Of a stretch of DNA of 64,000 bases, positions 33,126 to 41,730 are shown piece after piece. Source of the stretch: Eukaryota sp. TZLM1-RC (Eukaryota > Metamonada: BaSk clade). The DNA lies in NCBI GenBank assembly GCA_040285825.1, contig JAUPSS010000001.1, positions 124,001 to 188,000 on the forward strand, given 5' to 3'. The translations under genes were made by a program, and so were the position numbers. Under the pieces are notes generated by a model, which saw nothing but the letters and a program-made list of their open reading frames with translations, searched no databases and was not told where the DNA came from. Every line of letters begins with the position of its first letter. Positions within the stretch are counted from its first letter, which is position 1.

Positions 33126-34545
33126 TTGGCTGCTAGTTTATTCAACTTGGTTGGTGGTCCTGAAAGGTACAACATTCTTCTTTCTTCCCGAAGAGTGATT
33201 CTTAATCAAGAGAACAGTACCCACATCTTTCGTTGCGGCTTAACAATCCAAAACCACCTGAAGCAAGCCTTTCCACATACCTTTAGACGACATAGACTCA
33301 CTCCCATCGCTAGTTTGAAGCCTGCTTTTGTCCCCTTTTCCACATGGGTTCTCAACCATTTTATCTCCAAAAACACATCACAAACAATTTTGAAAAACCC
33401 TTATTTATTTTATAGAACAAAAACTGATCACTACACCATATCTTCTAATGGTGATAGTGTCCGTATAACTATCAAACCGCACCCCAAAGCAACACGAGTG
33501 AGATTGACCGGAGAAGCCTTGGCTGATAGGAGATCCAGAGGGGAACTTGATTACTATGAAACCACTCGGAATAGAAAACATACAAGGTTGAACAACAGAG
33601 ACCTCGCCAGAAACCAAAAGCTACTGAGTGGCAGGCACCTGATGACGAAACGGAAATGGTGTTCTGGGCCATCGACCCCAACCATTCAAATCTATGTGGT
33701 TCCAGCATTGGAACACGTTCAGGGCCGACCGTATCCAATATCTTTTTGGCACCAAAGCAACGAAAAATCAATCACTCCGCTTCACTGACCCACTCATCAA
33801 CAGATGTTTATGACGTGCAGAAATTGAAGCATTATCTGCTTGAAATATCAACTATCGGTGACTATAAGGACTATGAAGGTAATAACGTAAGACGATCATT
33901 GCTACAGCAGCAGTTATATCTGAGTGCTCGAAAAGCATTGAAGAGAAACACAGTTGACTTCTTTACAAGAAAACAGAAAAGATTCAGCTCAATTATCAAC
34001 AAACTGAAAAATTGCAGACGGTCGAGAAGTAAAGGTATGGCTTGGCAATGGAGGTGGTGGTCCATCACACCAAAAAGTGAAAACAAAACGTAAGACGTTT
34101 CTCGAGTTGTTACAATGTTCATTTGCTAATGTGAAGATCTGAGATGAATACATGCCATCTCAAAAGGTGAACTGCTGCAAGATACTACACCAAAAAATCT
34201 ATTGAGAAGTTGATGGTGAAGTTAAAGTTCACAACGCCTATTTCAGTTGTCCGGAATATAATCAAGTTTTGTCTAGTGACATTTCTACATCAATAAATCA
34301 GTCAGAAATTGCAATTAGTGAGCACTACTGTGGAACAAGACCAGAAGCGTTCCAGAGACCATAAAGAAACTAGTTTCAAAGCTGAGTATTGTTCTAGAGG
34401 AGAAATGGGGTCACTGAGATTGGTGGCCAATTATTCGAGGATTTTGGAACGTCTGTGGACGATTTCACCAAGGATGAAAGTTCTTGGAATAACTATGAAT
34501 GATGCTTGAAAAAATATACATTTCAAATAAAAACCACAGAGTAAC
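33126..34545 (+). pseudogene. Fanzor RNA-guided nuclease, most complete copy, disrupted (copy B)
   Basis: This covers most of a Fanzor. The N-terminal part (33126-33571) has FVPFSTWVLNHF, then KNPYLFYRTKTDHYTIS and NGDSVRI, matching the pre-RuvC region of the family. A frameshift near 33571 leads to the frame with RuvC-I (VFWAIDPN, Asp codon 33674-33676) and a long helical linker. Another change of frame near 34030 gives VWLGNGGGGPS. A TGA at 34141-34143 immediately precedes DEY (34144-34152), the motif that holds the family's alternative glutamate. A second stop is at 34204. The zinc ribbon keeps NCC but its last cysteine is Tyr (CPEY), and RuvC-III reads SSDIS rather than SRDIS. The tail GTRPEAFQRP is present. 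Damage is too great for activity. No serine recombinase or other transposase is adjacent. Confidence 0.87.
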
Positions 34546-34664
34546 TATTGTATATTGTGTAATTAAGTTTTTCATATCTAAAGTTGGGTTTTATGTCCCA
34601 ACAGATAGGTAATAAAAGTTATTGTTAAAGTTTTGTTAGTTTGGAGAGGCAAAGTCGAAAGTTT

Positions 34665-37097
34665 ATGCACAGAATAACACAAATTTGCACACGTGTATCA
34701 TTTTTGATAGAAGTTGCTATCTTATCATCTTCAGCTCTGTGGTTGGCTTTACTGATGGAGAAGTCTCCTCAACTTAAGAAAAGTCATCTTGAACGTGATG
34801 AATCCCATCAACATTGTCCATATCAACTCCCTGATCCAACATCCTTTCCACCAGATGCAGTTCTTGATCAATCTTGGCTCAGTCTCATTAAGCCCATCTC
34901 CACCAAGCGCGTTAAACGTAAAATACCGTACTTCACAAACTTTCTCTCTGAGGATTTTGTTGACGATCCCAACTCGTTTCTCCATCGTTTCTACACCATT
35001 TACCACCTCTATTCCACTAATCCTCCCACACACACATCTAAGGAGTCCATTCCTCTCCCTTCTATTCTTTCCTCCATTGTCACCTTGAACCCAGTCTTTG
35101 CATCTCACTTCATTCTCATGGTCTGCTCACCTCTCCCCCTCAATTCTTCCTTGGATTTATCCTCTTTTCCATTCTCTGTTCTCAATGATCTGTTCAGCCA
35201 GAAGACACCCAATTCAAGGCTCAACTTTCTTTCCCAATTTAGTGCAATCAAAACTTTGATTGGTCTTGGTATTTCAAAGAGTTCTGACCTAGACCAGAAT
35301 CTTTCCACACCCCCTAGTTTTATAAGTAGTTTATTATACCGCTTACTTGAACAATGTTCATTTGGTCATTTGTGGTCTTCCACGGTCATGTTTCTCGAAA
35401 AGTCAATAGATTATGACCGATTTGCATGTGACTTATTTCTTATTGACTTTATCAAAAGTTTCATTGATGGTAAAAATTCTTTGGAGCTATTGTCCATTAT
35501 TCATTTATTACCCACAAAGAATATACCCGTTCTGAAACTAAGCCCCAATCTAATCAATACCAATCAGTTACTCAATCAAAATTATCTATCAAAACTGATT
35601 TCTTCACTCTCAGTTTCTTGTTCTACGTTAAGTAATGGAATGAAAGAATGTAGAGGTTGGTTGAATTCTTTGGTAATTAAGAATTTGTTTATGCAAAAAG
35701 CTTTTGAAATTAATTGTTTTGACTTAATATTTGAAATTTGTTCTTTTGAATTTTTATTTGGCTTTTCGGTCAACGATTGTTTATCAACCAATTATTCACT
35801 GGAGAATGATTTAATCACAATTGGAATCTTAAATCTTTTTAGTTTGTGTTTAATCAATAACTTCAGGGATGAGTTTGTGGAGATTTTATCCAAAACTTTC
35901 ACTAAGGTTTTGAATTCTGAAATTAATTCAATTGTTTTTGCTAATTTAAGTCTTGTTTTCTCGATTTGTTCATTTTATTGTAACGTCCCTAAATTAAAAT
36001 CATTATTTTCGGAATTTTCTGGAGCTTTTCTGTCTCAAGCTTCTAAAATATCATCATTATTACCTTTAATTTTCACTTGTTCAAGCCAAAGAAAGGAAAA
36101 CATTTTACATTTTGAATTTGTTCACAACATTTCTTTTTCAGATTCAATTATCAAAGAATTAAACGGTTTTTTGTCATTTAAAAAGTCTAAACAAAGGCCA
36201 TTTGTTTTAATTAATTTTACTAATATTTTCTTTTCTTGGTTGGGCTTGAATTTAAGTAATTCTGAAATTAATACAATCTTAGTTCCCATTACAGCTCAGA
36301 ATAATTTAAATTTAAATTTAGTTTTAGAATCAGTTCATTTAGTTGTTTCTAATTTCGGATTAGTTCCTATGTTCAGCAACATTGAGTTCTTAGGGTTTGT
36401 TAAAAATTCTTCACATCATTTAAAAGATCAGTCCAGTGAACAAACATTGTTTGTTCTCTCTAAATTTTCAAAGGAGGATTTTTTCTTGAATTTTTTAAAT
36501 TTCTCACCAAATTTTTGTGAATTTCTTCTCGATCTGATTTTCAAAAATTTGACTAATTCAAATGCTCTTAAACTTCTTTATTTTTTGGTATCTAATGAAT
36601 CATTATTTAATATTATTTTGAACGTTCTTGAGAAACAATTTAATTCTTTGGAAAATAGTGTTACAGTTTACAAGGCGTTACCTGCTTTTGCTAGTAATAG
36701 TGATTTTGTTGTATTTGTGGGAGAAAATTCCAACCAAAAGTCAATTCCCTTTCTCTGTTTCATGGCCCATTTATTTCAGTCAATACGAGATTCTTCAAAT
36801 TTTGATTCAATTATCACCAAATTTTTAAATTTTGTTGATTTGGCAGTTTTGAAACCAAATTTTTCCGCTGATTTAGCTCTTTTTTTGGTTAAATCTATTG
36901 TTTTAATTAAACCTGAAGAAACTTTTTTCAAAAAGCTAACATCTATTATTTCCGTTGTGTGCAAAAGACAATCTCTTGTCGTACCTAAGTTATTGGACTT
37001 TTGCAAAGAACATAATTTTAAATATCTGAATCAATTTTTAATTAGTTTTGCTGAATTGATTCCCCAACATGGAGAATTAGTTTCTTTTGAAATTTAA
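34665..37097 (+). CDS. Large helical protein of unknown function
   Basis: A frame of 810 codons from ATG 34665, or 780 from ATG 34755 (the frame is open from 34641 but the first codon there is TTG). The first 30 residues from 34665 are hydrophobic (VSFLIEVAILSSSALWLALL), so the upstream start would add a membrane-like segment and the downstream one would not. The body is a long series of hydrophobic helices rich in Ser, Asn, Leu and Phe, as in HEAT/ARM-type scaffold proteins, without recognisable motifs. It converges on UBA3 with 20 nt between stops. Fanzor copy B ends about 120 nt upstream on the same strand. I cannot name it. Confidence 0.68.
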   Translation: MHRITQICTRVSFLIEVAILSSSALWLALLMEKSPQLKKSHLERDESHQHCPYQLPDPTSFPPDAVLDQSWLSLIKPISTKRVKRKIPYFTNFLSEDFVDDPNSFLHRFYTIYHLYSTNPPTHTSKESIPLPSILSSIVTLNPVFASHFILMVCSPLPLNSSLDLSSFPFSVLNDLFSQKTPNSRLNFLSQFSAIKTLIGLGISKSSDLDQNLSTPPSFISSLLYRLLEQCSFGHLWSSTVMFLEKSIDYDRFACDLFLIDFIKSFIDGKNSLELLSIIHLLPTKNIPVLKLSPNLINTNQLLNQNYLSKLISSLSVSCSTLSNGMKECRGWLNSLVIKNLFMQKAFEINCFDLIFEICSFEFLFGFSVNDCLSTNYSLENDLITIGILNLFSLCLINNFRDEFVEILSKTFTKVLNSEINSIVFANLSLVFSICSFYCNVPKLKSLFSEFSGAFLSQASKISSLLPLIFTCSSQRKENILHFEFVHNISFSDSIIKELNGFLSFKKSKQRPFVLINFTNIFFSWLGLNLSNSEINTILVPITAQNNLNLNLVLESVHLVVSNFGLVPMFSNIEFLGFVKNSSHHLKDQSSEQTLFVLSKFSKEDFFLNFLNFSPNFCEFLLDLIFKNLTNSNALKLLYFLVSNESLFNIILNVLEKQFNSLENSVTVYKALPAFASNSDFVVFVGENSNQKSIPFLCFMAHLFQSIRDSSNFDSIITKFLNFVDLAVLKPNFSADLALFLVKSIVLIKPEETFFKKLTSIISVVCKRQSLVVPKLLDFCKEHNFKYLNQFLISFAELIPQHGELVSFEI

Positions 37098-37117
37098 AAA
37101 CAATTTTTTTATTGATT

Positions 37118-38356
37118 TCATCTATAATTAATACTAATTAGAATCGGATTGTCTATTGTTGGATCGACTACACTAACAATAGAATCATTAGCTAAATCAA
37201 TCAATTTTTTGTCTAAATTAGCCACAAACTGTTCTCTTAAAGATTTTGGGAAACTGTAAAAAATAGGTAATTCTCCAATAGAAATATTGGGATTTTTCAA
37301 CGAGTATTCTTTTAAAACTTCACCATTGCCAAGTTTTTCAATGAATTGTTTCAATAATATATCTTTTTCCAAATAAATTTCAATTACACTCAACCCACAA
37401 CAAACACAATTAGGATTCTTTTGCAAACCAACCATTGCTGAATAAATACCTTTCTTTACAGTGGAAGCTCTGTACATAGCAAAGTTATCAATAAGTGAAT
37501 ACAAACAAGTTACAACCTTAATTGCTTCAAAAACACAACAAGAAGCAACCAATGAGTTAGTACTGGCAACGGCTGGTATAACGTTCCGAACTACTGATTC
37601 AATCAATTTCTCGTTGATTCCAGTAATCTTGAACTGATTGCCATGATTAGTTGCCTCTTGGAGCAAAAGTTCAACATGCTCTTGATTGTCCACATCAAAA
37701 TTCTGTTCTGGGAATTTATCTGGCCAGACATGAAACAATGCATATTCAATACAATGTTCAGGAGATCTTGGTCTATTCGCTAGTGTACATATAGGAAATC
37801 TTTCCTGAGGGGGGTAAAGGTCGATGCACTCCATGCACGGTGTTACTGAAGGGACAATGGCTCTGAAGCTTCCGTCGAACCCTTCACACCCTCCATCTAT
37901 GAGTGGGATGATTTGGCCAAAAGAGCGTTGAATTTCAACCACAGTGCGGTTAAGGTACTTTCTTGCTTCAATGGAGTCTAAGCCCCCAATGATAACATTG
38001 AAAGAAGCAAACCAATCAATGGACATTTCTTCGATGCGACAATTGAATGATTTGATGTCTACATCGAATCGATCTTTAATGCTATCAGCGGCAGCTTCTG
38101 CTTTGTATCTTCCAACATCTGAGGGGGAAAACAGAAATTGGCGATTAAGATTGGAAGATTCAATTGTGTCCATATCGATAACGCTAATGTTTCTGAAACC
38201 AGAAAGAGCCAGGCACTTGAGGATCTCACAGCCTAATCCACCAGCTCCAACACAAAGAACATTAGCAATATATGTATCAGGTATTTCTTGGGGTACAAAT
38301 GCAGGATGAGCAAATGGACCAGACTCCTGGCAAGGTATAGACAAATCACCAAACAT
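37118..38356 (-). CDS. UBA3: NEDD8-activating enzyme E1 catalytic subunit
   Basis: UBA3 with APPBP1/NAE1 adenylates NEDD8 and passes it to UBC12, which drives cullin neddylation. The 412-residue single-exon frame has the nucleotide-binding motif VGAGGLGCEILK near 37, then DMDTIESSNLNRQFLF and GLDSIEARKYLN. The crossover loop and catalytic cysteine follow in ICTLANRPRSPEHCIEY near 190, then IPAVASTNSLVA. A pair of zinc cysteines is near CVCCG, with the second pair at PCMEC. The C-terminal ubiquitin-fold domain (about 330-412) is weakly conserved but has the right length. The partner NAE1 is not in the window. Confidence 0.95.
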   Translation of the reverse strand: MFGDLSIPCQESGPFAHPAFVPQEIPDTYIANVLCVGAGGLGCEILKCLALSGFRNISVIDMDTIESSNLNRQFLFSPSDVGRYKAEAAADSIKDRFDVDIKSFNCRIEEMSIDWFASFNVIIGGLDSIEARKYLNRTVVEIQRSFGQIIPLIDGGCEGFDGSFRAIVPSVTPCMECIDLYPPQERFPICTLANRPRSPEHCIEYALFHVWPDKFPEQNFDVDNQEHVELLLQEATNHGNQFKITGINEKLIESVVRNVIPAVASTNSLVASCCVFEAIKVVTCLYSLIDNFAMYRASTVKKGIYSAMVGLQKNPNCVCCGLSVIEIYLEKDILLKQFIEKLGNGEVLKEYSLKNPNISIGELPIFYSFPKSLREQFVANLDKKLIDLANDSIVSVVDPTIDNPILISINYR

Positions 38357-38762
38357 TAGATGGGGAAATTTCCAACAAACACGATCAATTTTCGTGCGGA
38401 ATAGTTACATTAGGTACTATTCAAATACCGAGACCTTTCATTACCACTCATTTTGGCTTCAGCAATTGCAAACGTATTAAGGCATGTCGGGAAAAAGCTT
38501 TGTTTATTGTCTATCAATTACGTTGTATGCTTCATTTTCATATTGTTCTAGCATTTCAGTTATTTCATTATTTATATATATATTATAAAATATCGTTTAA
38601 TGACAATTAACATTTAGCGATGATCCAAACTAGACACTAGATATTGTCAGAGGGCAGTCACCAATGCGCTGCAAAATACATTAATTAAAATACAAAGGTT
38701 TTATTGACTGTACAACTGCTGTTCAAACTACTCCCCAAACCACAAAGGAGAGCTGGAATAAA
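38357..38762. other. Intergenic; UBA3 promoter side
   Basis: AT-rich; contains a short run of TA repeats near 38573-38590. No gene seen. Confidence 0.4.
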
Positions 38763-39266
38763 TCAGGCAGATCTCCAAGATCCACCACCTGAACGCTTGT
38801 TCTGGGAAGAATTAGACCTGTTGGACCCTTTAACAAAGGAACCCCTTCTTTTGTTGGGAGACTTGTTGCCACTGTTTTTCGAATTCGATGCCCTCCGTTT
38901 CTCCTCAATAGAGCTGTTATGCGCCTTGACCATGGTAGAGAATTTATCATAGAGTTCACGATCTGGGGGACTAGTTTCTTTAAGGCTCATGAGCTCTTCC
39001 TTGCTGAATACTTTTTTTGCTGAAGTGATTGTTGGGATGTCTGAATGAATAACGGTTGAGATATCTTCATGAATAGATTCAGCGTCTGACTGGGTTTCTG
39101 ACGCTTCAGAATCTGAATCTGAATCACTTAATACCCACAATTGGCTTTGGAAAGCCCGGCTTTTGCGAATCGAAGTATTGTTCTGTTGTGATTCAACGTC
39201 CATAGAAGGTGTTTCTACACCATTATCCAAAGCATGAAACATATCGAAGGGGTTGGAACTTATCAT
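38763..39266 (-). CDS. Low-complexity protein with acidic middle and basic tail
   Basis: A 167-residue single-exon frame from a good ATG. The middle is an acidic Ser/Asp run (SDSDSDSEASETQSDAES). A short conserved-looking stretch AKKVFSKEELMSLKE follows, then a Ser/Asn/Lys/Arg-rich tail (SPNKRRGSFVKG; SQNKRSGGGSWRS). The FSKEELM segment fits the loose pattern (Y/F)xxxxL-hydrophobic used by eIF4E-binding proteins; that is only a suggestion. Probably disordered and RNA-related. No family recognised. Confidence 0.6.
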   Translation of the reverse strand: MISSNPFDMFHALDNGVETPSMDVESQQNNTSIRKSRAFQSQLWVLSDSDSDSEASETQSDAESIHEDISTVIHSDIPTITSAKKVFSKEELMSLKETSPPDRELYDKFSTMVKAHNSSIEEKRRASNSKNSGNKSPNKRRGSFVKGSNRSNSSQNKRSGGGSWRSA

Positions 39267-40289
39267 CTGCTTGATCTAGAGGTTGCTACAGGTGAGTAAA
39301 AATTCTGCTCAATTTTGAACTAATTTTAATTCAAGTCACCTCCACTTCATTATTATTCATCATTATTTATTACTATTATGCTATTCTGTTCCTACTTTAT
39401 CTTATCCTGTTTTTGTGAATTTCTTGACACTCTTATGCTGTTTCCTATACTCCAGAGTCATTCATCCCACAGTAAAGCCACTTCTATTGTTTTCAAAAGT
39501 TCAAAACACAGATGATTTCATTAATGGTACTGATGGGGACTTTTTTAATCATTTTATCGAGTTTTTCAAAAAAATGCTACTAAGAATTGAACAATATTAT
39601 ATTGAAACAAAGGTCTCAGTATAAATACGGATTAGTTTCGTATCATGACTGCTTTCTGAAACGTATTTTAGCTTGGGAATCTCTGACAACGGGGATTCTC
39701 AATATTAATTCAATAGTGAACACATGGTTTTGGATTTCTGGAAAATTATCCAACAGCATTCAATGAATTACAACCATTTCAAGAATATGAAGATTGAACT
39801 TAACCATTTTTAATAGCTCATCCTGAAGCGTTTGTTTCCACCACAATAAGCAAACGAAAAGCATTATTAAATTGCAAGAACAACTTAATTATATTGTCCT
39901 GTCATCACCTGATTCTCCAACAGGTGTACAAAGCTTATTTTTTCCATATTTTTTCCAGCATTACAGACTTTCTAACAATTCCTTGCAATTCACTATTTGT
40001 TTGCCCCCCCCCCAACGATCCATTTTTGTGTATAAGGGCACTTGGTAAACAGAAAAATAAAAATAGAAAGATTTAAAAAGATTCATTATCGGTGCCGGGC
40101 CTTGATTCACCAGAACAGTGAAATATAAATTCAATTAAAATATATCTGTATTTGTTTTTTCCTTCTTGGCTCACAATTATTTTGCTCCTCTACAAGCATT
40201 ACGAAGCATTATGTGACATTTCTTCGTCTCCAGATTGAGATTATTGAACATCCCCTACATTCACAGTTGCGTGAAAACCAACATTTAAT
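39267..40289. other. Intergenic, no gene seen
   Basis: AT-rich with a run of nine C at about 40004-40013. A 69-codon plus-strand frame at 39415-39624 has no recognisable content. Confidence 0.4.
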
Positions 40290-41500
40290 AGAACATTGTG
40301 TTAGTGATTATTGAGTGTCTCTGCAGAACGAAATTGAATGACTCTCTTCTCACATCTGGTCCTAATGCTTTTCTGCCGATATTCATGAAATTCCATTTAG
40401 AAGTTTAGTTTCCTACAGATTTGGCTACGCCCAGTTGCAGAAAAAGATATTAAGAGTTTTTCAAAACATGGATTTTACTGTTCGTCTTAGCTTGGCTAAA
40501 GACAACAATCCCGTTTTTGCCAACTTGTTAATTGATCTCAAGTGATGATCTGCGGGTGTTATGACGGGACATGACCTTATATGAAAAGTAGAGTAATTTA
40601 TTACAAGGGAATGAGGGTTTCCCTTAACTTAAGCGCATGGGCGCAATAATACAATAACTATTAATAAACTATTATAAATATTATCCAAGGCTAACACAAG
40701 GACAATAGCTCAAGTTGTCTCATTTCCCAACTTTTAATGTTTATGGTCTACTGTTAAATGACCAGCAATGGACAACTGCCCTAAGAATGAGGTGTTTTCT
40801 GTGGCCATGTAGTGTGCCAAATGATTTGATTTGTCGTTGTGGTCAGCTTATCAATCTGAATATTTATTTAATTGCAAATTTAATATCACATATCGCTCAG
40901 TTGTTCATGATGCTGTCAGAGATCAAGTATATGCTATGTGCAAAAGCCACCGTATTGAAGCTTTTGTTGAACCACTTGTGTGTAAATTGTCATCGGAAAA
41001 TGAAGATGAAAATACTTTCGGGAAACGCCGTGCTGATTTGATTACCACTGGGTCTGATGGTGTGATCAAAGTTGTTGATGTTGTCACTGTTGATGTTTGT
41101 AAGGAATCAGCAATTGATTTTTCTAAAAAAGGGAAACTCTACTCTGCTTCGCTGAAAAGAGCAAAATCAAAAAAATACAACGTACTTTTATCTTTATTTG
41201 GGTGTGTTGAGGATGTAAATGATCAGCTGGTTTTACTTTGCTGTTTCTCTTTTTGCAAATAATGGAATATCTGGTATAAAATTTCTCGAAGGTTTAAGAT
41301 GTTTAATAAAAGAAAGAGCAGGAAAAGAATTGAACTTTAATTTCTGGCACAATGAAATTGTGTTTGATATACTTAAAGCAATTCCAGAAAGGATAACCAA
41401 AGCATTGTTACAATAAGGAATATAATATGAAAATTCCATACTAAGGAGATTTGGTGCTGGTGATGCGTGTATTGAGGATATTGAGTTCTAGTTTTTTGTT
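40290..41500 (+). mobile_element. Non-LTR retrotransposon 3' part (family IV), interrupted
   Basis: Starts in the segment coding for LQKKILRVFQNMDFTVRLSLAK and continues after an insert (about 40559-40696) with YGLLLND and RMRCFLWP. Next come the zinc motif LICRCG, VVHDAVRDQVYAMCKSHRI and the endonuclease signature RADLITTGSDGVIKVVD. The frame is intact over 40831-41262, and the following frame codes for KERAGKELNF. It differs from families I-III at many residues. Confidence 0.82.
40559..40696. repeat. Possible solo LTR inside the family IV element
   Basis: An insert starting TGTTATGACGGG and ending GGCTAACA interrupts the retroelement coding sequence. Parts resemble the 81-nt gypsy LTR (AGTAATTTATT and GGGCGCAATA against GATAATTTATT and GGCGCAAATA). 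I see no clear target duplication, so the boundaries are approximate. Confidence 0.4.
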
Positions 41501-41730
41501 TAGTTGTTTTGTTTGCATTTGAAAGCAAAATTTAGTTGACAGTTGCATGGGATCTCATTTAGTATTGCAACCAATAGTGGAACCATTTATAAAAAAGCTT
41601 TACAAAATTGAAGTGACAAAGGCTTTGGAACAATAAATTGGTGTTAGGTCGTGTTGATATCAAAAATGAAGAAAAGGTAGGAAAACCCAAAAAATGAGAA
41701 ATTTTATTAAACTTATTTAATCAAATTTAT

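Noticed and set aside
34309-34509. Conserved 66-codon frame after the Fanzor end (LERLWTISPRMKVLG) as a separate gene
   Set aside because: It is open in copies B and D but shifted in C, and lies in the shared noncoding block; conservation is explained by copying.
33126-34545. Serine or tyrosine recombinase next to Fanzor, as in IS607-like carriers
   Set aside because: No such frame is found beside any of the six loci, so the transposase type remains unknown.
40004-40013. Run of nine C (and a longer one at 55442) as a phase-variable switch
   Set aside because: Both are intergenic, with no frame or promoter they could switch.
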